DNA from: Bacillota bacterium
Lineage (GTDB): Bacteria > Bacillota > Clostridia > Lachnospirales > Bianqueaceae
Direction: 5' to 3'
Assembly (NCBI GenBank): GCA_017442735.1
Contig: JAFRZE010000059.1
Coordinates: 1-39,963, forward strand
DNA length: 39,963 nt
In this document: positions 1 through 7,413 of the stretch, in pieces
How the letters are laid out: each line of letters opens with the position of its first letter
Position numbering within the stretch: position 1 is the stretch's first letter
The notes under the pieces: generated by a model
The model's database searches: none
What the model was told of the DNA's origin: nothing
What the model saw: only the letters and a program-made list of their open reading frames with translations
Program-made: the position numbers and the translations under genes

Positions 1-73
1 AGATGTTCATAGGAAGACTCCCGGAGTATATCAAAGTTTCTTTGGCTAAGGCTGCTACAGCAGCTTAAACGGC

Positions 74-148
74 TATCTGATTGCCTGTATTATTGAATTT
101 TCAAGGAACAAACCCTATTTGGGGTATGGGAAGTTTTAGTATCTGATT
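74..148. repeat. 9-bp direct repeat bracketing a short insertion
   Basis: TATCTGATT occurs at 74-82 and again at 140-148, exactly 66 bases (22 codons) apart. Joining the two copies makes a reading frame that runs without a break from about position 50 (residues LNGYLI) into the nuclease-fold gene downstream (residues IQQRGN). The intervening segment carries an in-frame TAG at 137-139. The arrangement looks like a small insertion with a target duplication, or a local duplication, that broke the 5' part of the gene. Confidence 0.5.
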
Positions 149-259
149 ATCCAGCAACGTGGGAATACATTTCGCTGGTATCGTTCAAGCAAAAAAGGAA
201 CATTCTATCTGCCGCGAAAGCATAAGAGATATGCAGAACGACTGGCGGAGAAGCGAATA

Positions 260-853
260 ATGGCAGAAAGACTGAAAGATACCGAAGAAGAATTGGAAGC
301 AGTCAATGCTTTTCTTCAACAGTATCACATTCGTGGGAAGAACGGCAGATATCTCTATACGAACAGAGAAACAGAAGTCATGCAAATTCCCGGTATCCGT
401 GAACTTCTGGGACTGCAGGAAAAGTCACCCAAAGAGTCACGGATGCACTGGCAGTATGAGGAGTTCGATCACATGACTGGCTATGAAGAGGGGAAGAAAA
501 TCCAGCTGATCGATGGAAGAAAAGTCCGTTCCAAATCGGAAGCGATGATCGGTAATGAGTTGTTGCGCCGCGGAATCGCGTTTCGGTATGAAGCTGCACT
601 TGAGATCGCAGGAAAGAATTATTATCCGGACTTTTCAATCAGGCCGGATGAATTCTCTGAAACCATCATTTGGGAACATTTGGGCATCATGGATGAAGGG
701 AAGTACCGTTTTGACGCCAGCATGAAGATTCATGATTACATGTTGAATGGCTTGTATCCCGGTATCAATCTGATCCTCACTTCAGAAACACGGGCTAAAC
801 CGCTTGATTTCATGCTTGTCGATCAAGTTATTCGAACATTTATCCATCGCTAG
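260..853 (+). CDS. PD-(D/E)XK-like nuclease-fold hypothetical protein, 5' end disrupted
   Basis: The first ATG gives 197 residues, but the frame is open and protein-like back to 140 (TFRWYRSSKKGTFYLPRKH and a charged helix), with no ATG, GTG or TTG there and a TAG at 137-139. The gene therefore probably lost its start. The upstream part resembles a family of clostridial hypothetical proteins of roughly 300 residues: an N-terminal LPxG...(Y/W)YxS segment, a coiled stretch, then a C-terminal nuclease-like domain. Here the C-terminal part has KSEAMIGNELL, a PDFSI strand with the acidic residue, and WEHLGIMDE, which match the D...(D/E)xK-type core of that family; YPGINLILTSET follows. Substrate and role are unknown. 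No good RBS precedes ATG 260, so the fragment may not be expressed. Family recognition is from memory of the motif order, and the nuclease activity is inferred. Confidence 0.6.
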   Translation: MAERLKDTEEELEAVNAFLQQYHIRGKNGRYLYTNRETEVMQIPGIRELLGLQEKSPKESRMHWQYEEFDHMTGYEEGKKIQLIDGRKVRSKSEAMIGNELLRRGIAFRYEAALEIAGKNYYPDFSIRPDEFSETIIWEHLGIMDEGKYRFDASMKIHDYMLNGLYPGINLILTSETRAKPLDFMLVDQVIRTFIHR

Positions 854-895
854 ATCAGTTGATAGACTGGAAAAACCAGTTTCAACTCTTCATTC

Positions 896-924
896 TTGAC
901 AATACCCCCGAGGGGGTATATAAT
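896..924 (+). promoter_or_regulatory. csoR-copA promoter with CsoR operator in the spacer
   Basis: TTGACA (896-901) and TATAAT (919-924) are separated by exactly 17 bp. That spacer contains a perfect dyad, ATACCCCC (902-909), GA, GGGGGTAT (912-919). This G/C-tract palindrome is the recognised CsoR/RcnR/FrmR-type operator. Its position between the -35 and -10 boxes means bound CsoR would block polymerase until Cu(I) releases it. Confidence 0.9.
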
Positions 925-963
925 AATCTGTGGTTAGCATAAGGAAACAGGAGAATGCCTATC

Positions 964-1296
964 ATGAGTGAGATCGATCATGAATGTCAGTACTGCAGAC
1001 ACGAAGAAAGCTGCAGCGAACATAAAAAAGTACGGTCGGAAGAGGAGATCAAAGGCCTGCTGAACCGACTGAGCCGGATCGAGGGACAGGTACGAGGGAT
1101 CCGCAGGATGGTAGAGGAGGACCGGTATTGCATCGATATTCTGGTGCAGTGCGAGGCAGTCAGCGCCGCGATGAATGCTTTCAATAAAGAGATTTTGTCG
1201 GAGCATATCCGCACGTGTGTAGCGGAGAATATCAAAGCGGGCAACGATGAAGTCGTGGAAGAGCTCGTGAAGACACTGCAGCGAATGATGAAGTAG
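964..1296 (+). CDS. csoR: CsoR-family copper-sensing repressor
   Basis: The 110-residue all-helical CsoR/DUF156 protein contains the family signature LLNRLSRIEGQVRGI. The Cu(I) ligands expected for true CsoR are present in order: Cys in RYCIDIL, then His and Cys in SEHIRTC (the C-H-C set). That argues for copper rather than formaldehyde, nickel or persulfide sensing. The N-terminus adds an unusual Cys/His-rich stretch (HECQYCRHEESCSEH) before the first helix, which could bind another metal ion. ATG 964 is chosen because AGGAG (949-953) lies 10 bases upstream; ATG 955, three codons earlier, is also possible. It is co-transcribed with copA 31 bases downstream and probably represses its own promoter through the dyad at 902-919. 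Without copper it should hold the operon off. Confidence 0.9.
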   Translation: MSEIDHECQYCRHEESCSEHKKVRSEEEIKGLLNRLSRIEGQVRGIRRMVEEDRYCIDILVQCEAVSAAMNAFNKEILSEHIRTCVAENIKAGNDEVVEELVKTLQRMMK

Positions 1297-1327
1297 TGGG
1301 AAGAGTTTGTAGAAAGCAGGGGATTGA

Positions 1328-4021
1328 ATGGATAAGTATATAGTAACAGGGATGACCTGCGCCGCCTGTCAGGCGAGGGTCGAAAAGGCAGTGGCCAAGG
1401 TGCCGGGCGTGACCTCGGTCGCGGTGAGCCTTTTGACAAATTCCATGGGCGTCGAGGGCGACGCGCCGGCTGAGTCGATCATTCAGGCTGTTGAAAATGC
1501 CGGCTACGGCGCCAGCCTGCAGGCAGGGAAAAAGAGTCAGAATCAGGAGAGTGGGGGAGCCGCTATCACTAAGGGCAGCGGGGGAGCCACAGGGGAGAGC
1601 GCAGCCTCTGCTGCCGAAGACGCCCTGAAAGACCGGGAAACACCGGTGCTGAAGAAGCGGCTGCTCTGGTCTTTGGGATTCCTGGCTGTTCTTATGTACT
1701 TCTCCATGGGACATATGATGTGGGGATGGCCGCTGCCAGCTTTCTTTGAAGGCAACCATGTGGCGATGGGACTGGTACAGATGATCCTGGCCGCGATCGT
1801 GATGCTCATCAATCAGCGCTTCTTTGTCAGCGGGATCAGGTCTGTACTGCACGGCGCGCCGAATATGGATACGCTGGTCGCGATGGGATCGGGCGTATCT
1901 TTCCTCTGGAGCACCGCCGTGCTGTTCGCGATGACCGGCGCGCAGGCGCGCGGTGACAGCGCTCAGGTCATGGTTTATATGGATGAGTTTTATTTCGAGT
2001 CCGCGGCTATGATCCTGACACTGATCACCGTCGGTAAGATGCTGGAGGCAAGGTCGAAAGGAAGAACGACCGACGCCCTAAAAGGCCTGATGAAGCTCGC
2101 ACCAAAAACAGCAACCGTGATCCGCAATGGTCAGGAAGAAGAAGTCTCGATCGAGCAGGTCCGAAAAGAAGACATTTTCGTGGTACGGCCGGGCGAGAAT
2201 ATCCCCGTGGACGGGATCGTCCTGGAAGGCAGTTCCGCTGTTAATGAATCCGCACTGACCGGTGAAAGTATCCCGGTGGATAAAGCGGCCGGAGACAGTG
2301 TTTCTGCCGCGACGACGAACCAGTCCGGGTTCCTGAAATGCCAGGCGACGCGCGTCGGTGAAGATACGACACTCTCGCAGATCATTCAGATGGTCTCTGA
2401 CGCTGCGGCGACCAAAGCGCCGATCGCGAAAGTGGCCGATAAAGTTTCCGGCGTGTTCGTGCCGGTAGTCATCGGGATTGCGTTGATCACTTTCCTGATC
2501 TGGATGATCTTCGGCGGACAGATCGCCGGAACCGGTTCGGAGAGACTTGCGTTTGCACTCGCGAGAGCGATCTCTGTTCTCGTGATCAGCTGTCCGTGCG
2601 CGCTTGGCCTTGCGACGCCGGTCGCCATCATGGTCGGCAATGGTATCGGCGCGAGGAATGGCATCCTCTTTAAGACCGCTGTTTCACTGGAAGAGGCAGG
2701 GAAGGCACAGATCGTCGTACTGGATAAGACCGGCACGATCACGAGCGGCGAGCCGAAGGTGACCGACCTTGTTCCGGCAGAGGGCGTGAGCGCGCGGCAG
2801 CTTCTGAAGACAGCCGCTTCTCTGGAGCAGCACAGTGAGCATCCGCTGGCAAAGGCGATCCTGATAAAAGCTGAAGAGGATCAGCTGTCTCTCGATCAAC
2901 TGGACGACTTCCAGGCGCTGGTCGGAAACGGGCTGGTAGGAACAGTTGGAGGCCAAACGGTCGTCGGCGGCAGCGCGGCCTTCATCCAGAATCAGGTCGA
3001 CCTGACCGACGGGCAGATTAAAGAGACGGAACGCTTGGCGTCGGAAGGGAAAACGCCGCTCCTGTTTACACAAAACGGCAGCTATATCGGCATGATCGCG
3101 GTGGCCGATACGATCAAGGAAGACAGCCCGGAGGCCATTCGTCAGATGAAGGAAATGGGCATCCGGACCGTTATGCTGACCGGTGATAATGACCGGACGG
3201 CTCGGGCGATCGCCAAAGACGCCGGTGTGGACAGTGTGGTAGCCGGCGTTCTGCCGGACGGCAAAGAAGCGATCATCCGCAAGCTGAAAGAACTGGGCAA
3301 GGTCATCATGGTAGGTGACGGTATCAACGACGCGCCGGCTCTGACAAGAGCGGATCTCGGAATAGCGATCGGCGCCGGGACGGATGTCGCGATCGACGCA
3401 GCGGACGTGGTGCTGGTCAGAAGCAGGCTTTCCGATGTTGCGGCCTCGATCCGCCTGAGCCGGCAGACACTGAAGAATATCCACGAGAACCTTTTCTGGG
3501 CATTCTTCTATAACGCGCTCTGCATCCCTCTGGCCGCGGGTCTGTGGATCCCGATCTTCGGCTGGACACTGAATCCGATGATCGGCGCAGCCGCGATGAG
3601 CCTGTCGAGCTTCTGCGTAGTATCCAATGCACTCAGGCTCAATCTTTTCAAAATCCACAGTACGAACAAGGACAAAAAAGCCAAAAACGAGATTTCGACG
3701 GAAGTCCTGCGCAGCAGACTGAGTCCAAAAGAAGAAAAAAGGACGTCCACAGACATGAAAGAATCTACAGACGTCTCAAATATTCAAACATTCACGGAGG
3801 AAACGACTATGACAAAAACCCTGAAAGTAGAAGGCATGATGTGTATGCACTGCGAATCCCGCGTCAAAAAAGCGCTTGAGGCGCTCGACGGAGTGGAAGA
3901 GGCAGTCACCAGCTTTGAAAAAGGAACGGCGGTCCTGACCCTGAGCAAGGATGTTCCGTATGAGGTCCTGAAAAAAGCGGTCGAAGATCAGGACTATCAA
4001 GTCACCGGGATCGAGGCATAA
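1328..4021 (+). CDS. copA: Cu(+)-exporting P1B-type ATPase with fused C-terminal CopZ domain
   Basis: The 897-residue membrane pump should expel cytosolic Cu(I). Domain order: an N-terminal heavy-metal-associated domain (GMTCAAC, Cys11 and Cys14), a Ser/Gly-rich linker, membrane helices, actuator domain with TGES (about 311), the transport motif Cys422-Pro-Cys424, phosphorylation motif DKTGT (Asp466), HP motif (SEHPLA), GDGINDAP (663-670), and the last helices with FYNALC and MSLSS, the P1B-1 copper signature. After the last helix comes a hydrophilic linker (about 780-825) and a second complete HMA domain with MxCxxC (GMMCMHC), about 70 residues, the size of a free CopZ chaperone. Stand-alone copA and copZ genes are normal in Bacillota, so this fusion is unusual. 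An RBS (AGGGG) sits 5-6 bases before the ATG. csoR is immediately upstream, and a strong terminator follows. Confidence 0.95.
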   Translation: MDKYIVTGMTCAACQARVEKAVAKVPGVTSVAVSLLTNSMGVEGDAPAESIIQAVENAGYGASLQAGKKSQNQESGGAAITKGSGGATGESAASAAEDALKDRETPVLKKRLLWSLGFLAVLMYFSMGHMMWGWPLPAFFEGNHVAMGLVQMILAAIVMLINQRFFVSGIRSVLHGAPNMDTLVAMGSGVSFLWSTAVLFAMTGAQARGDSAQVMVYMDEFYFESAAMILTLITVGKMLEARSKGRTTDALKGLMKLAPKTATVIRNGQEEEVSIEQVRKEDIFVVRPGENIPVDGIVLEGSSAVNESALTGESIPVDKAAGDSVSAATTNQSGFLKCQATRVGEDTTLSQIIQMVSDAAATKAPIAKVADKVSGVFVPVVIGIALITFLIWMIFGGQIAGTGSERLAFALARAISVLVISCPCALGLATPVAIMVGNGIGARNGILFKTAVSLEEAGKAQIVVLDKTGTITSGEPKVTDLVPAEGVSARQLLKTAASLEQHSEHPLAKAILIKAEEDQLSLDQLDDFQALVGNGLVGTVGGQTVVGGSAAFIQNQVDLTDGQIKETERLASEGKTPLLFTQNGSYIGMIAVADTIKEDSPEAIRQMKEMGIRTVMLTGDNDRTARAIAKDAGVDSVVAGVLPDGKEAIIRKLKELGKVIMVGDGINDAPALTRADLGIAIGAGTDVAIDAADVVLVRSRLSDVAASIRLSRQTLKNIHENLFWAFFYNALCIPLAAGLWIPIFGWTLNPMIGAAAMSLSSFCVVSNALRLNLFKIHSTNKDKKAKNEISTEVLRSRLSPKEEKRTSTDMKESTDVSNIQTFTEETTMTKTLKVEGMMCMHCESRVKKALEALDGVEEAVTSFEKGTAVLTLSKDVPYEVLKKAVEDQDYQVTGIEA
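3796..4021 (+). other. copZ: possible internal translation start for a free CopZ
   Basis: Inside the copA frame, GGAGG (3796-3800) lies 8 bases before an in-frame ATG (3809). Translation from it would give a 70-residue HMA protein with MxCxxC, the normal size of CopZ. The linker just before it looks like a former intergenic spacer. So the same mRNA may yield both the CopA-CopZ fusion and a separate chaperone. The motif placement is seen; its use is inferred. A copA-copZ stop-codon loss is the simplest origin. Confidence 0.55.
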
Positions 4022-4025
4022 CGAA

Positions 4026-4065
4026 GAGCTCCAGTCTGCGAAAGACTGGAGCTCAGTTTGTTTTA
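4026..4065 (+). terminator. Rho-independent terminator of csoR-copA
   Basis: A perfect 12-bp stem (GAGCTCCAGTCT at 4026-4037 with AGACTGGAGCTC at 4043-4054) closes on a 5-base loop and is followed by a T-rich run (AGTTTGTTTTA). It lies between two convergent genes. The tract on the other strand is weak, so it mainly serves the plus strand. Confidence 0.85.
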
Positions 4066-4908
4066 TGGTTTGATCCCGAGGAAGCCCATGATCTCCGGGG
4101 CGTCGTTCTGCCCTTTATGATAAAGATGCTTGATGGCCTCGATATCACGGGTGAGGGTCTTGAGTTTGCCGATATCATCCGGCGCGATGATCAGGACTTT
4201 GCCTTCGTCCTGATACTGCCTGCACAGTGCAAGCTGGCGGTTATACGTTTCCGCCCGCTTTTCCATGGCCTCTGCCGCCTTCGGATACTTGGAGCGGATC
4301 CTTTTCACGATCTTTCGATCATCCTTGGGATCCCGCACATAATCAACCGGACGGGTGAGGATCACGACTACTTTCTCACATCCGGCCTGAAAGGCCTTGT
4401 CGATCGGGATCGGGTCACTGATCCCGCCGTCATAATAGAGCCTGTCACCGATCGGATACGGCTTATTGAAACCGGGAACACAGCTCGATGCTTTGAAGAC
4501 GTCATAATGATCCTGGCTGATATCATCCATCGTGAAATAGACCGGCTCTCCCGTCCTGGCGTCGGTCGCGACGACGATCAGCTCAGATCCGCTGTTTTTG
4601 AGCGCATCGTAATTCAGCGGGTCTTCGCCGTTTGAATTCGCGAGGGTGCCGTACACATAGTCCAGGTTCACATAGTTGCCTGTACTTAAAAACTGGGAGA
4701 TCCCCATATATTCCTTGCGGAAGCTGTAATCCGTATAGAAACGGAAATTGCGGCTGGACTGGCCGGAGAGGAACGAAGCCATATTCGCTGATCCCGCGGA
4801 AACGCCGATACAGTAATCAAACCGGATGCCATACTGGATGCAGTAATCCAGGACTCCGGCTCCGTAAACATCGCGCTGTCCGCCGCCGACATCGATAATT
4901 CCGATCAT
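4063..4908 (-). CDS. patatin-like phospholipase/acyl hydrolase (YjjU/RssA type)
   Basis: The 281-residue protein has the patatin core: a glycine-rich oxyanion segment near the start (DVGGGQRDVYGAG), the nucleophile elbow GVSAG with Ser37, and the Asp of the Ser-Asp dyad in YYDGGISDP (Asp160). No signal peptide or membrane helix is visible, so it should act inside the cell. The family hydrolyses acyl esters of lipids, and the natural substrate here is unknown. AAAGGTG about 11 bases before ATG 4908 is a fair RBS. It has its own promoter at 4949-4976 and lies downstream of dapB on the same strand, so some read-through is possible, but nothing ties it to lysine synthesis. The fold assignment is secure; physiological role is not. 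Confidence 0.85.
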   Translation of the reverse strand: MIGIIDVGGGQRDVYGAGVLDYCIQYGIRFDYCIGVSAGSANMASFLSGQSSRNFRFYTDYSFRKEYMGISQFLSTGNYVNLDYVYGTLANSNGEDPLNYDALKNSGSELIVVATDARTGEPVYFTMDDISQDHYDVFKASSCVPGFNKPYPIGDRLYYDGGISDPIPIDKAFQAGCEKVVVILTRPVDYVRDPKDDRKIVKRIRSKYPKAAEAMEKRAETYNRQLALCRQYQDEGKVLIIAPDDIGKLKTLTRDIEAIKHLYHKGQNDAPEIMGFLGIKP

Positions 4909-4948
4909 TTTTTAAAAACACCTTTAAGAATAATAAGACTACCGAAGC

Positions 4949-4976
4949 ATTATACCACTTTTGTATAGAAAGGCAA
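4949..4976 (-). promoter_or_regulatory. promoter of the patatin-like gene
   Basis: Reading the minus strand, TTGCCT (4971-4976), a 16-bp spacer and TATAAT (4949-4954) lie about 40 bases before the start codon. Confidence 0.6.
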
Positions 4977-5045
4977 GTGTTATTTTGCTGAGGTAGTCTT
5001 TTCCGGTGCGTGCAGGAACAAAGGTCCCGGACCTGACACACTACA

Positions 5046-5750
5046 TTAAAACAGATCTTTCATTCCGTAGAAACCGGGCGGCGCACAGAAAACGAAATCT
5101 GCCGCGCGAAGAGCACCGGAGGCAAAGATCGCACGATCGGTCGCCCGATGAGAGATCGTGATCGACTCCTGATCGCCAAAGAAGTAAACGGTATGCTCAC
5201 CGGCTTCGGTTCCGCCCCGGAGCGAATGAACGCCGATCTCGCGGCCTCTTTTTCCGACCTGTCCGTGACGGCCGTAGATCTCATCGAAGGAATCGGATCC
5301 GTTCAGGATCTGAAGGATCGATTTGGCCGTTCCGCTGGGCGCGTCCTGCTTTTTCCGGTGATGGATCTCCGTAAGCTCCATATCGAAGCTCTCAGAAAGG
5401 AGCGGTACGGCGGTTTCCAGCAGTTTCAACAGGACCGCCACACCATAGGAATAGTTGGAACTGTAGAAGACAGGAACGATCTCAGAAAGAGAGCGGAGCA
5501 GCGCCTGATCCTCCCCGGTCAGCCCGGTCGTCCCGCAAACCAGAGGGCAATCATTTTGTCTGACGTACTCGGCGATCCAGGGAAGATTGTCCCGGTGCGA
5601 AAAATCGATCACGACATCCGCGATCGGAAGACCGTCCAGCAGACTAAGATGCATGGCGTCGACGAGGGCGAGCACGGTGTCACCGCGATCTTCAGCCAGA
5701 GTCCGGATCTTCTGTCCCATCTGGCCCATGCCGCTGATCAGCAGATTCAT
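5046..5750 (-). CDS. dapB: 4-hydroxy-tetrahydrodipicolinate reductase
   Basis: DapB reduces the DapA product with NAD(P)H to tetrahydrodipicolinate, the second committed step toward diaminopimelate and lysine in the cytoplasm. The 234-residue protein has the N-terminal nucleotide-binding glycine motif (ISGMGQMG), CGTTG at about 72-76, and the catalytic signature ELTEIHHRKKQDAPSGTA, with the His pair at 130-131 and Lys134. It is a little shorter than the enterobacterial enzyme, as is common in Clostridia. Its start overlaps the end of dapA by 4 bases, which implies translational coupling. Both genes should follow the lysine riboswitch upstream of dapA. Only a weak hairpin (AGGTC-CGG-GACCT) follows its stop. 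Confidence 0.95.
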   Translation of the reverse strand: MNLLISGMGQMGQKIRTLAEDRGDTVLALVDAMHLSLLDGLPIADVVIDFSHRDNLPWIAEYVRQNDCPLVCGTTGLTGEDQALLRSLSEIVPVFYSSNYSYGVAVLLKLLETAVPLLSESFDMELTEIHHRKKQDAPSGTAKSILQILNGSDSFDEIYGRHGQVGKRGREIGVHSLRGGTEAGEHTVYFFGDQESITISHRATDRAIFASGALRAADFVFCAPPGFYGMKDLF

Positions 5751-6625
5751 TCGATGAGTCCTACCTTTCTCATGGATTCGGCCAGTCTCTGCCGATTCTT
5801 TTCTTCCATCGGGAACAGTGGAAGACGGTAGCCGCCGATATTCATTCCCATCAGGTTCATGGCTTCCTTGACCGGGATCGGGTTGACCTCACAGAACAGC
5901 GCGTGAATATAATCGAGGTACTTCTGCTGCAGGGCCAGTGAACCGGCCAGATCGCCTTGCTGCCAGCGGGCGACCATCTCGTGGCACTCGCGCGGATTGG
6001 TGTTGGCGAAGACACTGATGACCCCGGAAGCGCCAAGGCTCATCATCGGGACGATAATGTCGTCGTTGCCGCTGAACATCTGGAAGTCATCGCGGATCAG
6101 ATGAGAGATATTGACCGCGTAACTGATATCACCGGAAGCTTCCTTGATCCCGCAGATCTTCGGGTGCTCGGAAAGCTGTTCGACGGCTTTGACAGACAGC
6201 GCGCAGCCGGTACGGCCGGGCACGTTGTAGAGGATGACAGGCGCGTCCACCTGATCCGCGACTTTCGTGAAATGATAGATCATACCCTGCTGATTCGCTT
6301 TATTGTAGTAAGGCGTGATGCAGAGCAGCGCGTCTACGCCCATACGGTCGTAGCGAACGCTTTTCATGATCTGTGTTTCCGTGTCATTGGAACCGGAGCC
6401 GGCGATCACCGGGACGCGGTGACGCACGGTGCGCATCGTAAACTCCACGACAGAATCATCTTCTTCGTGGGTCATGGTCGTACTTTCACCGGTGGTGCCG
6501 AGCACCAGAATACCGTCGGTACCCTGGGCGATGTGCCACTCCAGAAGTTCTTCGAGCTTGTCGAAGTTGATGCTTCCATCTTCGTGGAACGGGGTGACGA
6601 GCGCGACGATCGAACCTTGTAACAT
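5747..6625 (-). CDS. dapA: 4-hydroxy-tetrahydrodipicolinate synthase
   Basis: DapA condenses pyruvate with aspartate semialdehyde, the branch point to diaminopimelate for peptidoglycan and lysine. The 292-residue TIM barrel is the normal length. Visible motifs are GTTGESTT (phosphate/carboxylate loop), YNVPGRTG with the active-site Tyr133, and GIKEASG with the Schiff-base Lys161. GGGAGG stands 6 bases before ATG 6625. Upstream lie a lysine riboswitch and an intrinsic terminator, so high lysine should shut the operon down. dapB follows with a 4-base overlap. No other lysine gene is in the window. Confidence 0.96.
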   Translation of the reverse strand: MLQGSIVALVTPFHEDGSINFDKLEELLEWHIAQGTDGILVLGTTGESTTMTHEEDDSVVEFTMRTVRHRVPVIAGSGSNDTETQIMKSVRYDRMGVDALLCITPYYNKANQQGMIYHFTKVADQVDAPVILYNVPGRTGCALSVKAVEQLSEHPKICGIKEASGDISYAVNISHLIRDDFQMFSGNDDIIVPMMSLGASGVISVFANTNPRECHEMVARWQQGDLAGSLALQQKYLDYIHALFCEVNPIPVKEAMNLMGMNIGGYRLPLFPMEEKNRQRLAESMRKVGLIE

Positions 6626-6655
6626 AATAACCTCCCTATTCTCCCACCAATAGCA

Positions 6656-6687
6656 ATAAAAAACCGGCGGGTGAATGCTGCCGCCGG
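6656..6687 (-). terminator. terminator stem of the lysine riboswitch expression platform
   Basis: On the minus strand, CCGGCGG (6681-6687) pairs with CCGCCGG (6664-6670) and is followed by a run of six T (A at 6658-6663 on plus). It lies between the aptamer and dapA, where the lysine-bound state would terminate transcription. Confidence 0.85.
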
Positions 6688-6699
6688 ATGATGATCCTT

Positions 6700-6866
6700 C
6701 AACGATAGCACTCCTACAAAGTATTTTGTAGACAGTCCGTCAGGTATTCCCTGCCGGCCCACCTTGGCCGGATGCCTCCGGCTTTGGTTCGGCGGATTTG
6801 CCTCGATCTTCAGTCAAACGCCTGCCGGCTTCCGAAGATCCCATCGTATCCGCGCCTCTATCTGTG
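6700..6866 (-). promoter_or_regulatory. lysine riboswitch (L-box) controlling dapA-dapB
   Basis: Reading the minus strand, the conserved 5' element GATAGAGGCGCG (6851-6862) starts the aptamer. GCCGAACCAAAGC matches the conserved GCCGAAGCAAA region of the family, and GGAGTGCTATCG closes it. GATAG and CTATC form the basal helix P1. This order and spacing match known lysC and dapA leader aptamers of Bacillota. A terminator follows, so regulation should be transcriptional and lysine should repress. Confidence 0.92.
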
Positions 6867-6872
6867 AAGAGG

Positions 6873-6901
6873 ATAATAGCATGTTTTGCATGTTTATGCA
6901 A
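6873..6901 (-). promoter_or_regulatory. promoter of the riboswitch-dapA-dapB transcript
   Basis: On the minus strand TTGCAT (6896-6901), a 17-bp spacer and TATTAT (6873-6878) lie just before the riboswitch P1 strand. Confidence 0.7.
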
Positions 6902-6930
6902 GAGCCTGGATAAAGTTCTATGTTTTCTAC

Positions 6931-6988
6931 AAAAAAGTACTTTAACCGCCTAAAGAAATGGGCACAAACGCTGAGAGTCTATGCGGTA
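6931..6988 (-). terminator. possible terminator of the 59-residue gene
   Basis: On the minus strand ACCGC (6984-6988) can pair with GCGGT (6945-6949) across a long loop, followed by TACTTTTTT (A run 6931-6936 on plus). The stem is short, so this is tentative. Confidence 0.35.
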
Positions 6989-6998
6989 AGGTTTCTTT

Positions 6999-7178
6999 TC
7001 AGGCCGCGGTACGGGGTCTTACGCGTAAGGTGGCTCCGAAAACATTCACAAGATTCTCGGGATCGGGATTCACGCTCTTCCACATGACACTTAAGTCTCT
7101 TTTTTCAACTTTTCTGACTGTCTTTTCAGCTTTACGGGTATCCTGAACTTTTGCAAGGTTGTTATTGATTTCGAACAT
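6999..7178 (-). CDS. small hypothetical protein (59 residues)
   Basis: This frame has textbook signals: AGGAGG (7187-7192) exactly 8 bases before ATG 7178, and TTGACA-17-TATAAT further upstream. The product starts MFEINNNLAKVQD, continues with a basic, probably helical stretch (RKAEKTVRKVEKRD), then WKSVNPDPENLVNVFG and a basic end (LRVRPRTAA). There is no signal peptide, membrane helix or cysteine. I do not recognise a family. It is divergent from the LacI gene and lies on the same strand as, but is transcribed separately from, dapA. A 12-bp perfect palindrome (CTTACGCGTAAG, 7018-7029) falls in its last codons. The strong signals suggest abundant constitutive expression. It is too short for usual gene-finder cut-offs and could be missed in annotations. 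Confidence 0.7.
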   Translation of the reverse strand: MFEINNNLAKVQDTRKAEKTVRKVEKRDLSVMWKSVNPDPENLVNVFGATLRVRPRTAA

Positions 7179-7251
7179 GGTTTTTTCCTCCTGGAAATTT
7201 TTATATTTGTTATGCAGAGCTTTGTGTTGCTCTCTCTTTCGTTCTGAGTTT

Positions 7252-7280
7252 ATTATATATCAGGTCAAAAATTTTGTCAA
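7252..7280 (-). promoter_or_regulatory. strong promoter of the 59-residue gene
   Basis: On the minus strand TTGACA (7275-7280), exactly 17 bp, then TATAAT (7252-7257): both boxes match consensus fully. About 70 bases of A/T-rich leader separate it from the start codon. Confidence 0.85.
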
Positions 7281-7344
7281 TACGTTTTTAAAAAGTTTTT
7301 AGAATAATTTTGAGAAAATTTTGAATAATAAATTTCGAAAAGGA

Positions 7345-7373
7345 TTGTGTCCCTTTTGGGGATATGATATAGT
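7345..7373 (+). promoter_or_regulatory. probable promoter of the LacI-reductase operon
   Basis: TTGTGT (7345-7350), 17 bp and TATAGT (7368-7373). Directly after it GTTA-ACT-TAAC (7372-7382) forms a short dyad that could be an operator; it shares GTTA...TAAC arms with the palindromes at 11830-11900. Confidence 0.5.
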
Positions 7374-7413
7374 TAACTTAACAGTTATCAGAATCCTTCG
7401 GAGAAATCTCATC

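Noticed and set aside
866-880. ACTGG-AAAAA-CCAGT hairpin after the broken nuclease gene
   Set aside because: Only 5 bp with no T run; too weak to call a terminator.
2684-3658. 324-codon minus-strand frame opposite copA
   Set aside because: It runs against the conserved phosphorylation and ATP-binding domains of the ATPase; no family motif or RBS.
3544-3879. 111-codon plus frame overlapping the end of copA
   Set aside because: It is out of frame with the HMA domain and looks random; the in-frame ATG at 3809 is the meaningful internal start.
7018-7029. CTTACGCGTAAG palindrome as a regulator site
   Set aside because: A single 12-bp palindrome inside a coding end, with no second copy or promoter next to it.
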